Source: Paenibacillus illinoisensis NBRC 15959 | GTDB taxonomy: Bacteria > Bacillota > Bacilli > Paenibacillales > Paenibacillaceae | NCBI RefSeq assembly: GCF_004000925.1 | Contig: NZ_BIME01000002.1 | Coordinates: forward strand, 496,001-560,000 | Reading direction: 5' to 3' | DNA length: 64,000 nucleotides | Part shown: in pieces, positions 36,810 to 46,179 of the stretch | How positions within the stretch are numbered: position 1 is the first letter of the stretch | How the letters are laid out: every line of letters starts with the position of its first letter | Notes under the pieces: model-generated | The model's database searches: none | Seen by the model: the letters and a program-made list of their open reading frames with translations, nothing else | Told to the model about the DNA's origin: nothing | Translations under genes and position numbers: made by a program

Positions 36810-37847
36810 TTGACGGAGCAGCTTGAATTATACGATGTGACAATTATTGGCGGTGGTCCTGCGGGAATGTATACTGCTTTTTATAGTGGAATGCGTGATT
36901 TAAAGACAAAGCTAATCGAAGCGAAAGACGAGCTGGGCGGGCGGATGCTTATTTATCCCGAGAAGATGATATGGGATGTTGGAGGGGTTACGCCGATCCT
37001 ATGCGAGAAATTAATCGCCCAATTGGCGGAGCAGGCGAAGACGTTCGACCCGACCCTTGTATTCGGCCAGCACATTGTCGGATTGGAGAAACAAGCGGAT
37101 TCAACGTACATCCTGGAGGCGGCAACGGGGGAGAAGCACTGGACACGTACGGTCATTCTGGCCATTGGCCGCGGCATTCTGCGAATGGCGAAGCTGGAGC
37201 TGGAAGGGGCTGAGCGCTATGAGGTATCCAATCTGCACTATACGGTGCAGGAACTGGAGCCTTTTAGAGGAAAACGGGTCCTTATTTCGGGAGGGGGAAA
37301 TTCTGCTGTCGATTGGGCGAATGAGCTGGTTTCCATCGCTGCCCAGGTCACTGTCGTGCATAGACGCGACCACTTCGGTGGGCATGAAAAAAACGTCGTT
37401 CGAATGAAGGAGTCTTCTGCCGATGTGCTTACGCCATATGAAGTCACGCAGTTATACAGCGGCAACGGAAAGTCGATTGAACGGGTGACCATTAACCATA
37501 TCGAATCAGGGGATTCACGCGAGCTAGAAGTAGATGAGGTTATCGTCAACCACGGACTGAAGTCCGATTTTACAGGGATCAAGGATTGGGGACTGGATAT
37601 GGACGACTGGAACATATTTGTCAGCCCGAAACTGGAGACGAACTTGCCGGGTATCTTCGGGGCTGGGGACTTCGCCAATTACGAAAGCAAGCTCAACCTG
37701 ATTGCAGGGGCATTCACGGATGCCGCCTTAGCACTTAACAGCGCCAAACTATATATCGATCCCGAGGCGCCGAGAATGGCTTATGTATCGTCACATAACG
37801 AGAGGTTCAAGGAACGGAACAAAGCGCTTGGCGTATCCAGTGAATAG
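36810..37847 (+). CDS. ycgT: Ferredoxin/flavodoxin-NADP reductase (YumC/YcgT-type)
   Basis: 345-residue FAD-dependent reductase of the thioredoxin-reductase-like FNR2 group. The FAD site is [20 protein letters not shown], and the NADPH Rossmann motif is [16 protein letters not shown]. The second FAD segment is [11 protein letters not shown]. It lacks the CxxC of thioredoxin reductase, as expected. It should move electrons from NADPH to ferredoxin or flavodoxin. TTG 36810 is chosen because GGAGGAGG lies 6-7 bases before it and the recognisable fold starts there; ATG 36777 has no ribosome site. With the Fur box just upstream it corresponds best to the iron-controlled YcgT paralogue. Confidence 0.88.
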   Translation: MTEQLELYDVTIIGGGPAGMYTAFYSGMRDLKTKLIEAKDELGGRMLIYPEKMIWDVGGVTPILCEKLIAQLAEQAKTFDPTLVFGQHIVGLEKQADSTYILEAATGEKHWTRTVILAIGRGILRMAKLELEGAERYEVSNLHYTVQELEPFRGKRVLISGGGNSAVDWANELVSIAAQVTVVHRRDHFGGHEKNVVRMKESSADVLTPYEVTQLYSGNGKSIERVTINHIESGDSRELEVDEVIVNHGLKSDFTGIKDWGLDMDDWNIFVSPKLETNLPGIFGAGDFANYESKLNLIAGAFTDAALALNSAKLYIDPEAPRMAYVSSHNERFKERNKALGVSSE

Positions 37848-37962
37848 CAGGGTCTGCTATCAGTAGACGGACAGTTACCTTCATAGCCGTTGTGAAACTG
37901 TAGATCCTGAGCAGTGGAGGAAGTTGGTTCGAATATTAATACGGTTCAATTGATGGTAAATA

Positions 37963-37990
37963 AGCCGCTGATCAGCGGCTTTTTTCTTTT
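37963..37990 (+). terminator. Rho-independent terminator
   Basis: The perfect palindrome AGCCGCTGATCAGCGGCT is followed by TTTTTTCTTTT. Confidence 0.9.
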
Positions 37991-38128
37991 TAATAGATGT
38001 CTGCTATTGATTTTGTCATATACTGTTTGATACTTTTATTCAGAAATGTTGTTGCCACCTAAGCTACTTGTTATTAATCAAAAAGATAATAGATGGATCA
38101 CTGCATCATATGGAGGGGCATTAGAAAT

Positions 38129-38749
38129 ATGAAAATCCTAGTATTGGGTGCAACAGGACGAGTCGGCAGTCAGATCACTGCCTATGCACTTAAGGATCAG
38201 CATCATGTAACTGTATTGGTTCGTCATCCTGAAAAATGCCAGGTAAATGATGAACATTTCACAATCATTCAAGGCAATGTGTTGAACCAGGAGGATATTA
38301 TGCGTGCTATTCGTGGTGCTGATGTCGTTATTAGTGCACTGAACACAGATGGAACCCATACACTATCCGAAAGTATGCCGTTAATCATTGAAGCAATGCG
38401 TGAAGAAGGGATAAAACGAATCATTACTGTAGGGACAGCAGGTATTCTGCAAAGCAGGCTTTTTCCGAGTATTCTACGATATCAATCCAGTGAATCGAGG
38501 CGTAAATCCACCCGCGCTGCCGAGGAGCATCACCGTGTGTACTCGCTGCTTCAAGAATCACCATTGGAATGGACGATCGTATGTCCTACGTATTTGCCGG
38601 ATGGAGAACATTTAGGCGTATACCGTGTAGAGCGTGATGTTCTGCCTGAAGGCGGCACGGAGATATCCGTGAGTGATACAGCAGAATTTACCTACAAGCA
38701 AGTTAAAGATGACTCTTATATCAAGACACGGGTAGGCATTTGTTATTAA
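38129..38749 (+). CDS. NAD(P)-binding protein (NmrA/BVR-B-like SDR)
   Basis: 206-residue small atypical SDR. The Rossmann start is MKILVLGATGRVGSQI. The strands VTVLVRHPEKC and ADVVISALNTDG, and the ITVGTAGILQ region, fit the NmrA/biliverdin-reductase-B-like group. The classical catalytic Tyr-Lys pair is not evident, so it may be a reductase of flavins or quinones, or a redox-sensing protein. ATG 38129 has GGAGGGG 10 bases upstream; the longer frame from 38093 includes that site. Single-gene unit with a strong terminator. Confidence 0.85.
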   Translation: MKILVLGATGRVGSQITAYALKDQHHVTVLVRHPEKCQVNDEHFTIIQGNVLNQEDIMRAIRGADVVISALNTDGTHTLSESMPLIIEAMREEGIKRIITVGTAGILQSRLFPSILRYQSSESRRKSTRAAEEHHRVYSLLQESPLEWTIVCPTYLPDGEHLGVYRVERDVLPEGGTEISVSDTAEFTYKQVKDDSYIKTRVGICY

Positions 38750-38769
38750 CGATTATAGATGAGAGTAAT

Positions 38770-38815
38770 ATGGGATGCTTCCGATATTCGGTCGGGGAGC
38801 ATCCCATTATTTTTT
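38770..38815 (+). terminator. Rho-independent terminator
   Basis: ATGGGATGCT pairs with AGCATCCCAT around an inner CCG/CGG, followed by TATTTTTT. Confidence 0.88.
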
Positions 38816-38932
38816 AACAACATTTGCTCAATCAAGTTTAAGAATATAATCCATCAACTACCGACTTTCGTTAATTGTATAAAAGGGGGAGCGGCTTTAG
38901 ATTAAACGTATAACACAAAGGAGGATCTCGAT

Positions 38933-41900
38933 ATGAGTACAAAAGATTCATCAGCCGTTTCTAATCAGGTGCGGGTATGGGAGGAACAGGTTGAAATTCC
39001 CACTTACGGAACGGGCAAACCTGACAAGAATCCCATGTTTCTGGAGAAGCGCGTGTACCAGGGGAGTTCCGGACGAGTCTACCCGTATCCAGTCATCGAT
39101 AAAATCCTGGATGAAAAAGAATCCAAATCCTACTGCATGGCCATTCTTGAAAACGAATACATTCGCGTCGAAATGTTGCCCGAAATCGGCGGACGGATCT
39201 ACCGCGCATTAGATAAAACAAACAACTATGATTTCGTCTATTACAATCGTGTTATCAAACCTGCTCTCGTTGGGCTTGCTGGCCCATGGATCTCAGGAGG
39301 TATCGAATTTAACTGGCCGCAGCATCATCGACCGAATACGTTTGGACCTGTACAGCACACGGCGACGGAGAATGAGGACGGCAGCGCAACCGTATGGGTT
39401 AGTGAGATTGATCGCATGTATGGCACAAAAGTAACTACCGGTTTCACATTGCATCCAGGTAAGGCCTATATCGAAATTAAGGCGCAAATGTATAACCGGA
39501 CCTCCGAGCCGCAAACGTTTTTGTGGTGGGCCAACCCGGCCGTGGCAGTCAATGATCATACACAGACCGTATTTCCACCTGATGTCACAGCAGTCTTTGA
39601 TCACGGAAAAAGGGATGTATCCAAATTCCCGATTGCTACCGGGACTTATTACAAAATGGATTATTCCGAAGGCGTGGATATCTCCAGGTATAAAAATATC
39701 CCGGTCCCGACCTCTTATATGGCATATAAATCGGCCTACAACTTTGTAGGCGGTTACGACCATAGCGTGCAAGCAGGATTGCTGCATGTAGCCAATCATC
39801 ATATCTCCCCAGGCAAGAAGCAGTGGACGTGGGGGAACGGGGAGTTCGGCCAAGCCTGGGACCGAAGCCTGACGGATGAAGATGGACCTTACATCGAGTT
39901 GATGACCGGCGTATTTACCGACAACCAGCCTGACTTTACTTGGCTCCAGCCGTACGAAGAAAAGTCGTTTACCCAATATTTCATGCCGTACAAAAACATT
40001 GGAGTCGTCAAAAATGCTTCCGTGGACGCGGCAGTGAATTTAGAAGTGGATGAACAGCTCCGAGTGGCGACGGTTATGGCTTATGCTACATCGGTCTTTG
40101 AAGGAGCAACCATAACATTGAAGGGACGTAAGCGTACGTATGTCAATGATGTTGCCACCCTTTCTCCAGAATCAACTTATAAAACGATCATTACGTTGGA
40201 CGATGAAGATCAACCGCATGACTTGCTTGTCGCGGTTCGAGATGCCAAGCAAAATCTGCTCATCAGCTACAAGCCAGCGAAACCATCCATTGAACAGATT
40301 CCGGATGCCGCCAAACCGCTTCCTCTCCCAGAAGAACTGAAGAGTACAGAACAGTTGTATCTTGCCGGTCTTCATTTGGAGCAGTACAGGCACGCTACGT
40401 TTGAACCGGAAAGCTATTACCAAGAAGGATTGAGAAGAGATGCTTCTGACATTCGTCTCAATATCGCTTATGGAACATTGCTGCTTCGAAGAGGGTATTT
40501 GGAGAAAGCGGAGTCGCACTTCCGTAAGGCAATTGAGTCATTGACCTGGCGAAATCCCAATCCATATGACAGTGAAGCTTACTATCAACTTGGCTTGACG
40601 CTCCGGCTCCAGGAACGAAATGAAGAGGCTTTCAAAGCCTTTTATAAGGCAGTATGGTCTGCATCATATCAGGATAGCGGCTACTACGCATTAAGCCAGA
40701 TTACTTCCGAGCAGGGGGCGTTTATCGAAGCTCTGGATCTGGTAGAACGTGCATTGATTCGCAATACAAGAAACTACAAATCAAGGCTCGTAAAAACGGC
40801 GCTGCTTCGCAAGTTGGGTCGTAATGAGGAAGCTATTGCGTTTGCAGACGAAACGCTGACAATGGACATTGCGGATTTTGGTGCCCGATATGAGAAATTC
40901 ATGAATCTCGAAACCATCGGGAAAAACGAAGATGCTCATCTGGTGAAATCGGAACTCCGCCGGTTGTTGAGAGATGACGCGCATAATTACTTGAACCTGG
41001 CTTGGGATTATGCGGGAAGTGGTTTCTATGAGGAAGCTTCGCGTCTACTAGAAGAAGTTTCATCTCATCAGGATGGATTGGCGTATCCTATGGCTCATTA
41101 CACACTTGCCTATGTCTATGACAAGATGGGACTCATTGAGAAAGCAGAACATGAACGTCACCTTGGAGGCACTGCTGCCCCGGATTACTGTTTCCCGAAC
41201 AGCCTGTTTGATCTAAGTGTATTGCTTCATACAATCCATAAAAATCCATCGGACAGTAAGGCCCATTATTATTTAGGAAACCTCTATTACGATAAAAAAC
41301 GAGCGGACGAGGCCATAAAGCACTGGGAGATTTCCATTGGCCTTGAACATCAATTCGCCACGGCTCATCGCAATCTTGCGCTGGCCTATTATAACAAGCG
41401 CCATGATGCAAAGGCTTCATTGCATTCGCTTCATCAGGCGTTTGCATGTGACAAGGATGATGCCCGGGTTTTTTACGAGCTCGATCAGTTGTTTAAAAAA
41501 ACGGGCGTCTCTGCACAGGAACGTTTAACGAAGCTTCAGAAACATATGCACCTGGTCGAGCAACGCGACGATCTTTATCTGGAATATATTACACTGCTGA
41601 ACACGCTAGGCAAGCATGATGAAGCACTGTCTTTATTATTAAGTCGCCGCTTTCATCCTTGGGAAGGCGGAGAGGGAAAAGCAACGGGACAATATACACT
41701 AGCTCTCGTTGAGCTTGCCAAGCAGGAGAATGCACGTCAATCCTATCAAGAAGCCATTTTGCTGCTTCAACGGGCGCTTCAATATCCGGAGAATCTGGGT
41801 GAGGGCAAGCTTGAAGGCGCACAAGAGAACAATATTCACTATGAGCTGGGCATGGCCTATCAGGGACTTGGACAACATGAAAAATCCGTCTATCATTGGA

Positions 41901-42283
41901 AACTCGCTTCAGAGGGGTTGGAGGAACCAGCGAGTGCAATGTATTACAATGATCAGCCACCGGAGATGATATTCTATCAAGGCCTTGCAAGGAATCAATT
42001 GAACCATTCGAAGGAAGCGAAGCGCCGATTTAACAAGCTGATCGACTACGCAGAACGACATCTGTTTGATGATGTGAAAATCGACTATTTTGCTGTCTCC
42101 TTACCCGATTTTCTGGTATTTGAGGATGATCTGAATAAGCGGAATCAAACCCACTGCTTGTTTATGCTTGGCCTTGGATTACTGGGTCTTGGGAACAAAG
42201 AAGAGGCCAAAAACCGATTTAATGAAGCGTTACAGCTGGAGCCTAACCACCAGGGAGCTCGAATTCACTTGGAATTATGTTAA
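38933..42283 (+). CDS. DUF5107-TPR protein, predicted carbohydrate-related
   Basis: 1116-residue soluble protein without a signal peptide. The first about 400 residues are DUF5107, a galactose-mutarotase-like beta-sandwich: LPEIGGRIYRALDK, SGGIEFNWPQHHRPN and WTWGNGEFGQAWDRSL are strongly conserved-looking, with acidic and aromatic residues that could form a sugar site. From about residue 480 to the end runs a chain of TPR helices, with repeated Y-x-LG and A-ID spacing. Family members are uncharacterised and often lie beside sugar importers. Here it stands before the GntR-SBP regulator and the unknown sugar-acid cluster. AAAGGAGG lies 7-8 bases before the ATG. It may be a sugar-handling or scaffold protein, possibly an unrecognised glycosidase. 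Confidence 0.85.
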   Translation: MSTKDSSAVSNQVRVWEEQVEIPTYGTGKPDKNPMFLEKRVYQGSSGRVYPYPVIDKILDEKESKSYCMAILENEYIRVEMLPEIGGRIYRALDKTNNYDFVYYNRVIKPALVGLAGPWISGGIEFNWPQHHRPNTFGPVQHTATENEDGSATVWVSEIDRMYGTKVTTGFTLHPGKAYIEIKAQMYNRTSEPQTFLWWANPAVAVNDHTQTVFPPDVTAVFDHGKRDVSKFPIATGTYYKMDYSEGVDISRYKNIPVPTSYMAYKSAYNFVGGYDHSVQAGLLHVANHHISPGKKQWTWGNGEFGQAWDRSLTDEDGPYIELMTGVFTDNQPDFTWLQPYEEKSFTQYFMPYKNIGVVKNASVDAAVNLEVDEQLRVATVMAYATSVFEGATITLKGRKRTYVNDVATLSPESTYKTIITLDDEDQPHDLLVAVRDAKQNLLISYKPAKPSIEQIPDAAKPLPLPEELKSTEQLYLAGLHLEQYRHATFEPESYYQEGLRRDASDIRLNIAYGTLLLRRGYLEKAESHFRKAIESLTWRNPNPYDSEAYYQLGLTLRLQERNEEAFKAFYKAVWSASYQDSGYYALSQITSEQGAFIEALDLVERALIRNTRNYKSRLVKTALLRKLGRNEEAIAFADETLTMDIADFGARYEKFMNLETIGKNEDAHLVKSELRRLLRDDAHNYLNLAWDYAGSGFYEEASRLLEEVSSHQDGLAYPMAHYTLAYVYDKMGLIEKAEHERHLGGTAAPDYCFPNSLFDLSVLLHTIHKNPSDSKAHYYLGNLYYDKKRADEAIKHWEISIGLEHQFATAHRNLALAYYNKRHDAKASLHSLHQAFACDKDDARVFYELDQLFKKTGVSAQERLTKLQKHMHLVEQRDDLYLEYITLLNTLGKHDEALSLLLSRRFHPWEGGEGKATGQYTLALVELAKQENARQSYQEAILLLQRALQYPENLGEGKLEGAQENNIHYELGMAYQGLGQHEKSVYHWKLASEGLEEPASAMYYNDQPPEMIFYQGLARNQLNHSKEAKRRFNKLIDYAERHLFDDVKIDYFAVSLPDFLVFEDDLNKRNQTHCLFMLGLGLLGLGNKEEAKNRFNEALQLEPNHQGARIHLELC

Positions 42284-42327
42284 GCATATAGGGATAAAAC
42301 TCATGGGCAGCAGAGTTAACCTCAAGG

Positions 42328-42362
42328 AAATCCGGGACAATCCGTTCCGGATTTTACTTGTT
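42328..42362 (+). terminator. Rho-independent terminator after the DUF5107 gene
   Basis: AAATCCGG (42328-42335) pairs with CCGGATTT (42347-42354), followed by a T-rich tract. Confidence 0.65.
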
Positions 42363-42430
42363 TCCAGGAAACTTGGAGTGATTGTGGTTGTGAATTCATT
42401 TACTTACTGTGTGTAAATCTGGTTCATATC

Positions 42431-42439
42431 TGGTATAAT
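42431..42439 (+). promoter_or_regulatory. Extended -10 promoter of the GntR-SBP gene
   Basis: TGGTATAAT is a perfect extended -10 element. ATCTGGT occurs twice in direct repeat at 42417 and 42428, touching this element. The repeats could be the binding site of the encoded GntR protein; this is inference. Confidence 0.5.
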
Positions 42440-42516
42440 AAAAATAATAATCAGGAAATACAATGAAAATATAGGTAAAATATAAAAAAAGATGAAGAGG
42501 ATAGGTGGAACGGCCC

Positions 42517-43890
42517 ATGGCGAAAATAGATCGTCATACTTTTCAGACCAGAACCAGACATATGTCTGCCGACCTGAAGCAAAAAATTAACTCCGGCTCT
42601 TACAGCCCGGGAGAATTTCTGCCTTCTGAGTTGGCACTAACAGAACAGTACAATTTAAGTAAAAATTCCGTGAGATACGTACTGGATGAGCTTGTACAGG
42701 AGGGATTGATCGTTAAAATCCCCAGGGTGGGCACGCAGGTGGCAAAGCCAGCTTCGAGGGAAACCATTCGTTTTGGTGTATATCCCTCACTTTATAAAGA
42801 AGCAGGGATGGAGGAACTCATTAAGCGATTCCACGAGAAACACCCACATATTCATGTGGAGACCATTGAGCTTCCTTATATGAATTCAGACAGTATCGCC
42901 AATCTGGTCAAATTAGGGATTGTCGATGCGTTAACCATCAACTTACAGGATATGTACCAATTCCAAGAAAAAAAGTACCTTGATTTGTTGGTCGACCAGG
43001 ATCGAGACGATACAATATATCCTTTTCTTACAACTTATTTTGAGAAGGAATCGGGTGTTTTGGCAGCACAGCCTTTCATCTATTCACCTGTTATTCTGTG
43101 TTACAACAAGGAGCATCTGAGAGAGAAGAGACTGGGGGAACCCAATAGCAGCTGGAGCTGGGATGAACTGGCGGCGCTGCTCAGAGAACTTAAGGCGCCT
43201 CATCGCTACAGTATCGCTTTTCAGTTATTTTCCATGAACCGGTGGCCAATTTTTTGGATGCAAAACGAGGACGATCTATCTTCGACGGGTTCCAGTCCAG
43301 CTCAGAACGGAACTAGCTTTCCTACAGAAGGATTAAGATGGCTGAGGGATCTTGTTACGGAGGAAGGCATATTTCCGCTTGCCTTGGCCCAAGGTGAATT
43401 TGAAGCCGAGAAGTTGTTTAAGGAGCAGAAGATATCCGTCATGCTAACCACATATTACATGCTGAATGAGCTTAAAAATGCGGACTTTTCCTTTGATATT
43501 GCACAGTTACCACATTTTAAGAATGATAGGACACTTCTTCTGTCAACGGCCATTGCTCTCAGTGCAGAATCGAGCCAAAAGGACACGGCAGCCTGTTTTG
43601 TGAATTATCTTAATTCAGATGAGGCACAGACCTATATTAGGCAGCAGACCTACAGTCTACCTGCAAGCAGATATATAACCGAAACATGTTCAGTGGAGCT
43701 TAAAAACAAACCGTCCAGGTTGGAGCTTCATCGAGACTATAGCTCGAAATACATGACGTATCGGGATCTGTCGATTTCCATGCAGACTCAGATTCGTTTC
43801 GGAGAAAGCCTGAAGCAGTACATGTCTTATTTAATGGATGAAGAGGGACTCGCTGAAGTGTTGCTTCCGTCTAAAAGTCTCAAGTTATAA
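42517..43890 (+). CDS. GntR HTH fused to an ABC solute-binding-protein domain
   Basis: 457-residue cytoplasmic fusion. Residues 1-75 are a GntR-type winged helix (DLKQKINSGSYSPGEFLPSE; LTEQYNLSKNSVRYVLDEL). From about residue 80 to the end the sequence has the fold of a family-1 sugar-binding protein: MEELIKRFHEKHPHIHVETI, then FIYSPVILCYNKEHL and WSWDELAALLREL. There is no signal peptide or lipobox. The binding-protein fold has evidently been taken over as the ligand sensor of a repressor. ATG 42517 has AGGTGG 8-10 bases upstream. It precedes the SDR/aldolase/importer cluster with its own terminator in between and is its likely regulator. Confidence 0.9.
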   Translation: MAKIDRHTFQTRTRHMSADLKQKINSGSYSPGEFLPSELALTEQYNLSKNSVRYVLDELVQEGLIVKIPRVGTQVAKPASRETIRFGVYPSLYKEAGMEELIKRFHEKHPHIHVETIELPYMNSDSIANLVKLGIVDALTINLQDMYQFQEKKYLDLLVDQDRDDTIYPFLTTYFEKESGVLAAQPFIYSPVILCYNKEHLREKRLGEPNSSWSWDELAALLRELKAPHRYSIAFQLFSMNRWPIFWMQNEDDLSSTGSSPAQNGTSFPTEGLRWLRDLVTEEGIFPLALAQGEFEAEKLFKEQKISVMLTTYYMLNELKNADFSFDIAQLPHFKNDRTLLLSTAIALSAESSQKDTAACFVNYLNSDEAQTYIRQQTYSLPASRYITETCSVELKNKPSRLELHRDYSSKYMTYRDLSISMQTQIRFGESLKQYMSYLMDEEGLAEVLLPSKSLKL

Positions 43891-43907
43891 ATACGAATAG
43901 AAGCTTT

Positions 43908-43944
43908 AAAAAGGCACTGCCATCAGGTAGTGCCTTTTTTGTTT
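43908..43944 (+). terminator. Rho-independent terminator
   Basis: AAAAAGGCACT pairs with AGTGCCTTTTTT around GCCATCAGGT, followed by GTTTTAT. Confidence 0.88.
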
Positions 43945-44064
43945 TATATGAACTACAAAAGAACCAGTTGACAGAAAACGTGCCGTATGCTAATTTCTTA
44001 TTGAAAATAAGAACCACATATGATCCAACTATGAAAGTTTACAGGGAGAGGTGACCGTATTCGG

Positions 44065-45081
44065 ATGAAGACCGTGGCTGAATTGGAAGCAAAGCTTTCG
44101 GAGGCATCAGATCGGCTAATCAAAGACTTACATAAAGTGGATGGGGATCTTCTTATCTTGGGCGCAGGCGGGAAGATGGGCCCAAGTCTTGCGAGATTGG
44201 CCGCACAAGCCATCAGAGCGGGAGGAATGAACAAGAAGGTGACTGCTGTATCCCGGTTTCAGGATCAGGAGGTGAAGAACGATCTTGAAAGCGCTGGAGT
44301 TAAGACCATTTCCTGCAATCTTTTAGACGATCAAGAGTTCATGCAGCTGCCTGCAGCGGACAACATCATATATATGGCTGGCAACAAGTTTGGTACAACG
44401 GGCAGAGAGTATTATACATGGGCAATGAATACGTATTTGCCTGGAAGAGTGGCAGAAAAGTATAAAGATTCGCGTATCGTCGTTTTTTCTTCCGGGAACG
44501 TGTATCCCTTTTCCCAGGTCGCTCTCGGCGGAGTAGATGAATCTGTACCCCCTGAACCTCTCGGGGAATATGCACAATCCACTCTGGGGAGAGAGCGAAT
44601 GTTTGAATACTTCTCTCATAAGTATGGCACGCCGATGCTGCTGTACCGCTTGAACTATGCCATTGATTTACGCTATGGGGTGCTGCTCGAAATTGCCCAA
44701 AAGGTCCATGAAGGCAAGTCAGTATCCCTTACGATGGGGCATGCCAATGTGATATGGCAGGGAGATGCCAATGAGATTGCCTTAAGGAGCCTGCTTAAGT
44801 GCCAAAGTCCTCCCGAAATTTTGAATGTGACCGGACCTGAAACCATGTCCGTTCGCTGGGCAGCACAGCAGTTTGCCAAAAGGTTTGGTCTTACCGCATC
44901 GTTTGAGGGAAGCGAATCCGAAACGGCTCTGCTCAGCAATGCAGCTAAGGCGTTTCGCGAATTCGGTTATCCGAGAGTAGGCTTGCTGGAAATGATTGAT
45001 TTCATTGCCGAATGGGTTGAATCCGGCGGACCTACGTGGAACAAACCAACCCACTTTTCGGAGAGGAAGGGGAGGTTCTGA
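44065..45081 (+). CDS. NAD-dependent epimerase/dehydratase-family SDR
   Basis: 338-residue extended-SDR protein. The Rossmann loop is LLILGAGGKMGPSLARLA, the strand DNIIYMAGNKFG follows, and IVVFSSGNVYPFS lies where the catalytic serine or threonine sits. The usual YxxxK is altered: the tyrosine lies in GEYAQSTLGRER, with no lysine four places on, so the chemistry may differ from classical epimerases. It is the first gene of the unknown catabolic unit, ending directly against the next ATG (TGAATG). The most likely role is oxidation or reduction of a sugar or sugar acid; substrate unknown. Confidence 0.85.
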   Translation: MKTVAELEAKLSEASDRLIKDLHKVDGDLLILGAGGKMGPSLARLAAQAIRAGGMNKKVTAVSRFQDQEVKNDLESAGVKTISCNLLDDQEFMQLPAADNIIYMAGNKFGTTGREYYTWAMNTYLPGRVAEKYKDSRIVVFSSGNVYPFSQVALGGVDESVPPEPLGEYAQSTLGRERMFEYFSHKYGTPMLLYRLNYAIDLRYGVLLEIAQKVHEGKSVSLTMGHANVIWQGDANEIALRSLLKCQSPPEILNVTGPETMSVRWAAQQFAKRFGLTASFEGSESETALLSNAAKAFREFGYPRVGLLEMIDFIAEWVESGGPTWNKPTHFSERKGRF

Positions 45082-46179
45082 ATGCACAAAAAACAAGCTT
45101 CACTTACACCGGAACTGGCAGCTGCATTCCATGAAGGTTTGGTTATCCCCGCTCATCCGCTTGCTTTAAATGAACGCAGAGAGCTGGATGAAGTCTATCA
45201 GCGGGTGCTGACAAAATACTATATCGCATCAGGAGCTGGCGGAATTGCAGTTGGTGTGCATTCCACCCAATTTGAGATTCGGGATCCCAAGGTTAACCTC
45301 TATGAACGGGTACTTCGCCTGGCCGCAGAGGAAACGGAGCAAGCTCGCCTGCAAAGGCCCTTCATCAAGGTGGCGGGCGTTTGCGGGGATAGTGAACAGG
45401 CGAAGGAAGAAGCCCGGATTAGTAAAGCCCTCGGATATGATGCGGTGCTGCTGAGTATGGGTGGACTCCATGATTGGAGTGAGCAAGACCTGCTTCGGCA
45501 TACGGAAAAGATAGCTGAAATGATGCCGGTCATCGGATTTTATCTTCAGCCTTCTGTCGGTGGCCGCTGGCTGAGCTTCGATTTTTGGCAGGCTTTTGCT
45601 GAAATTGACAATGTCATCGCCATCAAAATAGCTCCTTTTAACCGCTATCAAACGATTGATGTTGTCCGAGCGGTTTGCTGCTCAAGCCGCCGCAATGAAA
45701 TTGCATTGTACACAGGGAACGATGACAACATCCTGATGGATCTACTTACCACTTTTCGGTTCGTAACGGAAGAAGGTCCCATGGAAAAAGAAATCGTTGG
45801 CGGCCTGCTGGGTCACTTCGCTGTCTGGACACATCAAGCGGTCCAGCTGCTGGAAGAAGTGAAACGTCTCCGCAAGCCCAAGGGATCACCGTTGTCACGG
45901 GACTTGCTCACGCGAAACGTGGAGATTACAGATGCCAATGCTGCTTTTTTTGATCCTGCCCATCAGTTTGCTGGCTGTATACCGGGGATACACGAGGTTC
46001 TTCGAAGGCAGGGTCTCATGAGAGGGATTTGGTGCTTGAATCCGCAGGAGACCTTATCCAACGGGCAAAAAGAGGAAATCGATCGTGTATACCGCCAGTA
46101 TCCTCACCTGAATGATGATGATTTTGTGAAGAAGCATCTGGATGAGTGGCTCAGGGTTGCTTCGCTTTCCCAGACATGA
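45082..46179 (+). CDS. DapA/DHDPS-family aldolase-type lyase
   Basis: 365-residue TIM-barrel protein of the dihydrodipicolinate synthase/N-acetylneuraminate lyase group. The Schiff-base lysine is in NVIAIKIAPFNRYQT and the tyrosine in PVIGFYLQPSVGG; YIASGAGGIAVGVHSTQFEIRD replaces the usual GTTGE loop. It is longer than DapA (about 290), with a C-terminal extension. Next to dehydrogenases it probably cleaves or dehydrates a keto-deoxy sugar acid rather than making lysine precursors. It starts immediately after the SDR stop and overlaps the next ATG by four bases, so translation is coupled. Confidence 0.85.
   Translation: MHKKQASLTPELAAAFHEGLVIPAHPLALNERRELDEVYQRVLTKYYIASGAGGIAVGVHSTQFEIRDPKVNLYERVLRLAAEETEQARLQRPFIKVAGVCGDSEQAKEEARISKALGYDAVLLSMGGLHDWSEQDLLRHTEKIAEMMPVIGFYLQPSVGGRWLSFDFWQAFAEIDNVIAIKIAPFNRYQTIDVVRAVCCSSRRNEIALYTGNDDNILMDLLTTFRFVTEEGPMEKEIVGGLLGHFAVWTHQAVQLLEEVKRLRKPKGSPLSRDLLTRNVEITDANAAFFDPAHQFAGCIPGIHEVLRRQGLMRGIWCLNPQETLSNGQKEEIDRVYRQYPHLNDDDFVKKHLDEWLRVASLSQT

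Noticed and set aside
39293..39976. 227-codon minus-strand frame
   Set aside because: It is antisense to the DUF5107 domain, whose own frame is clearly protein-like; treated as a shadow.
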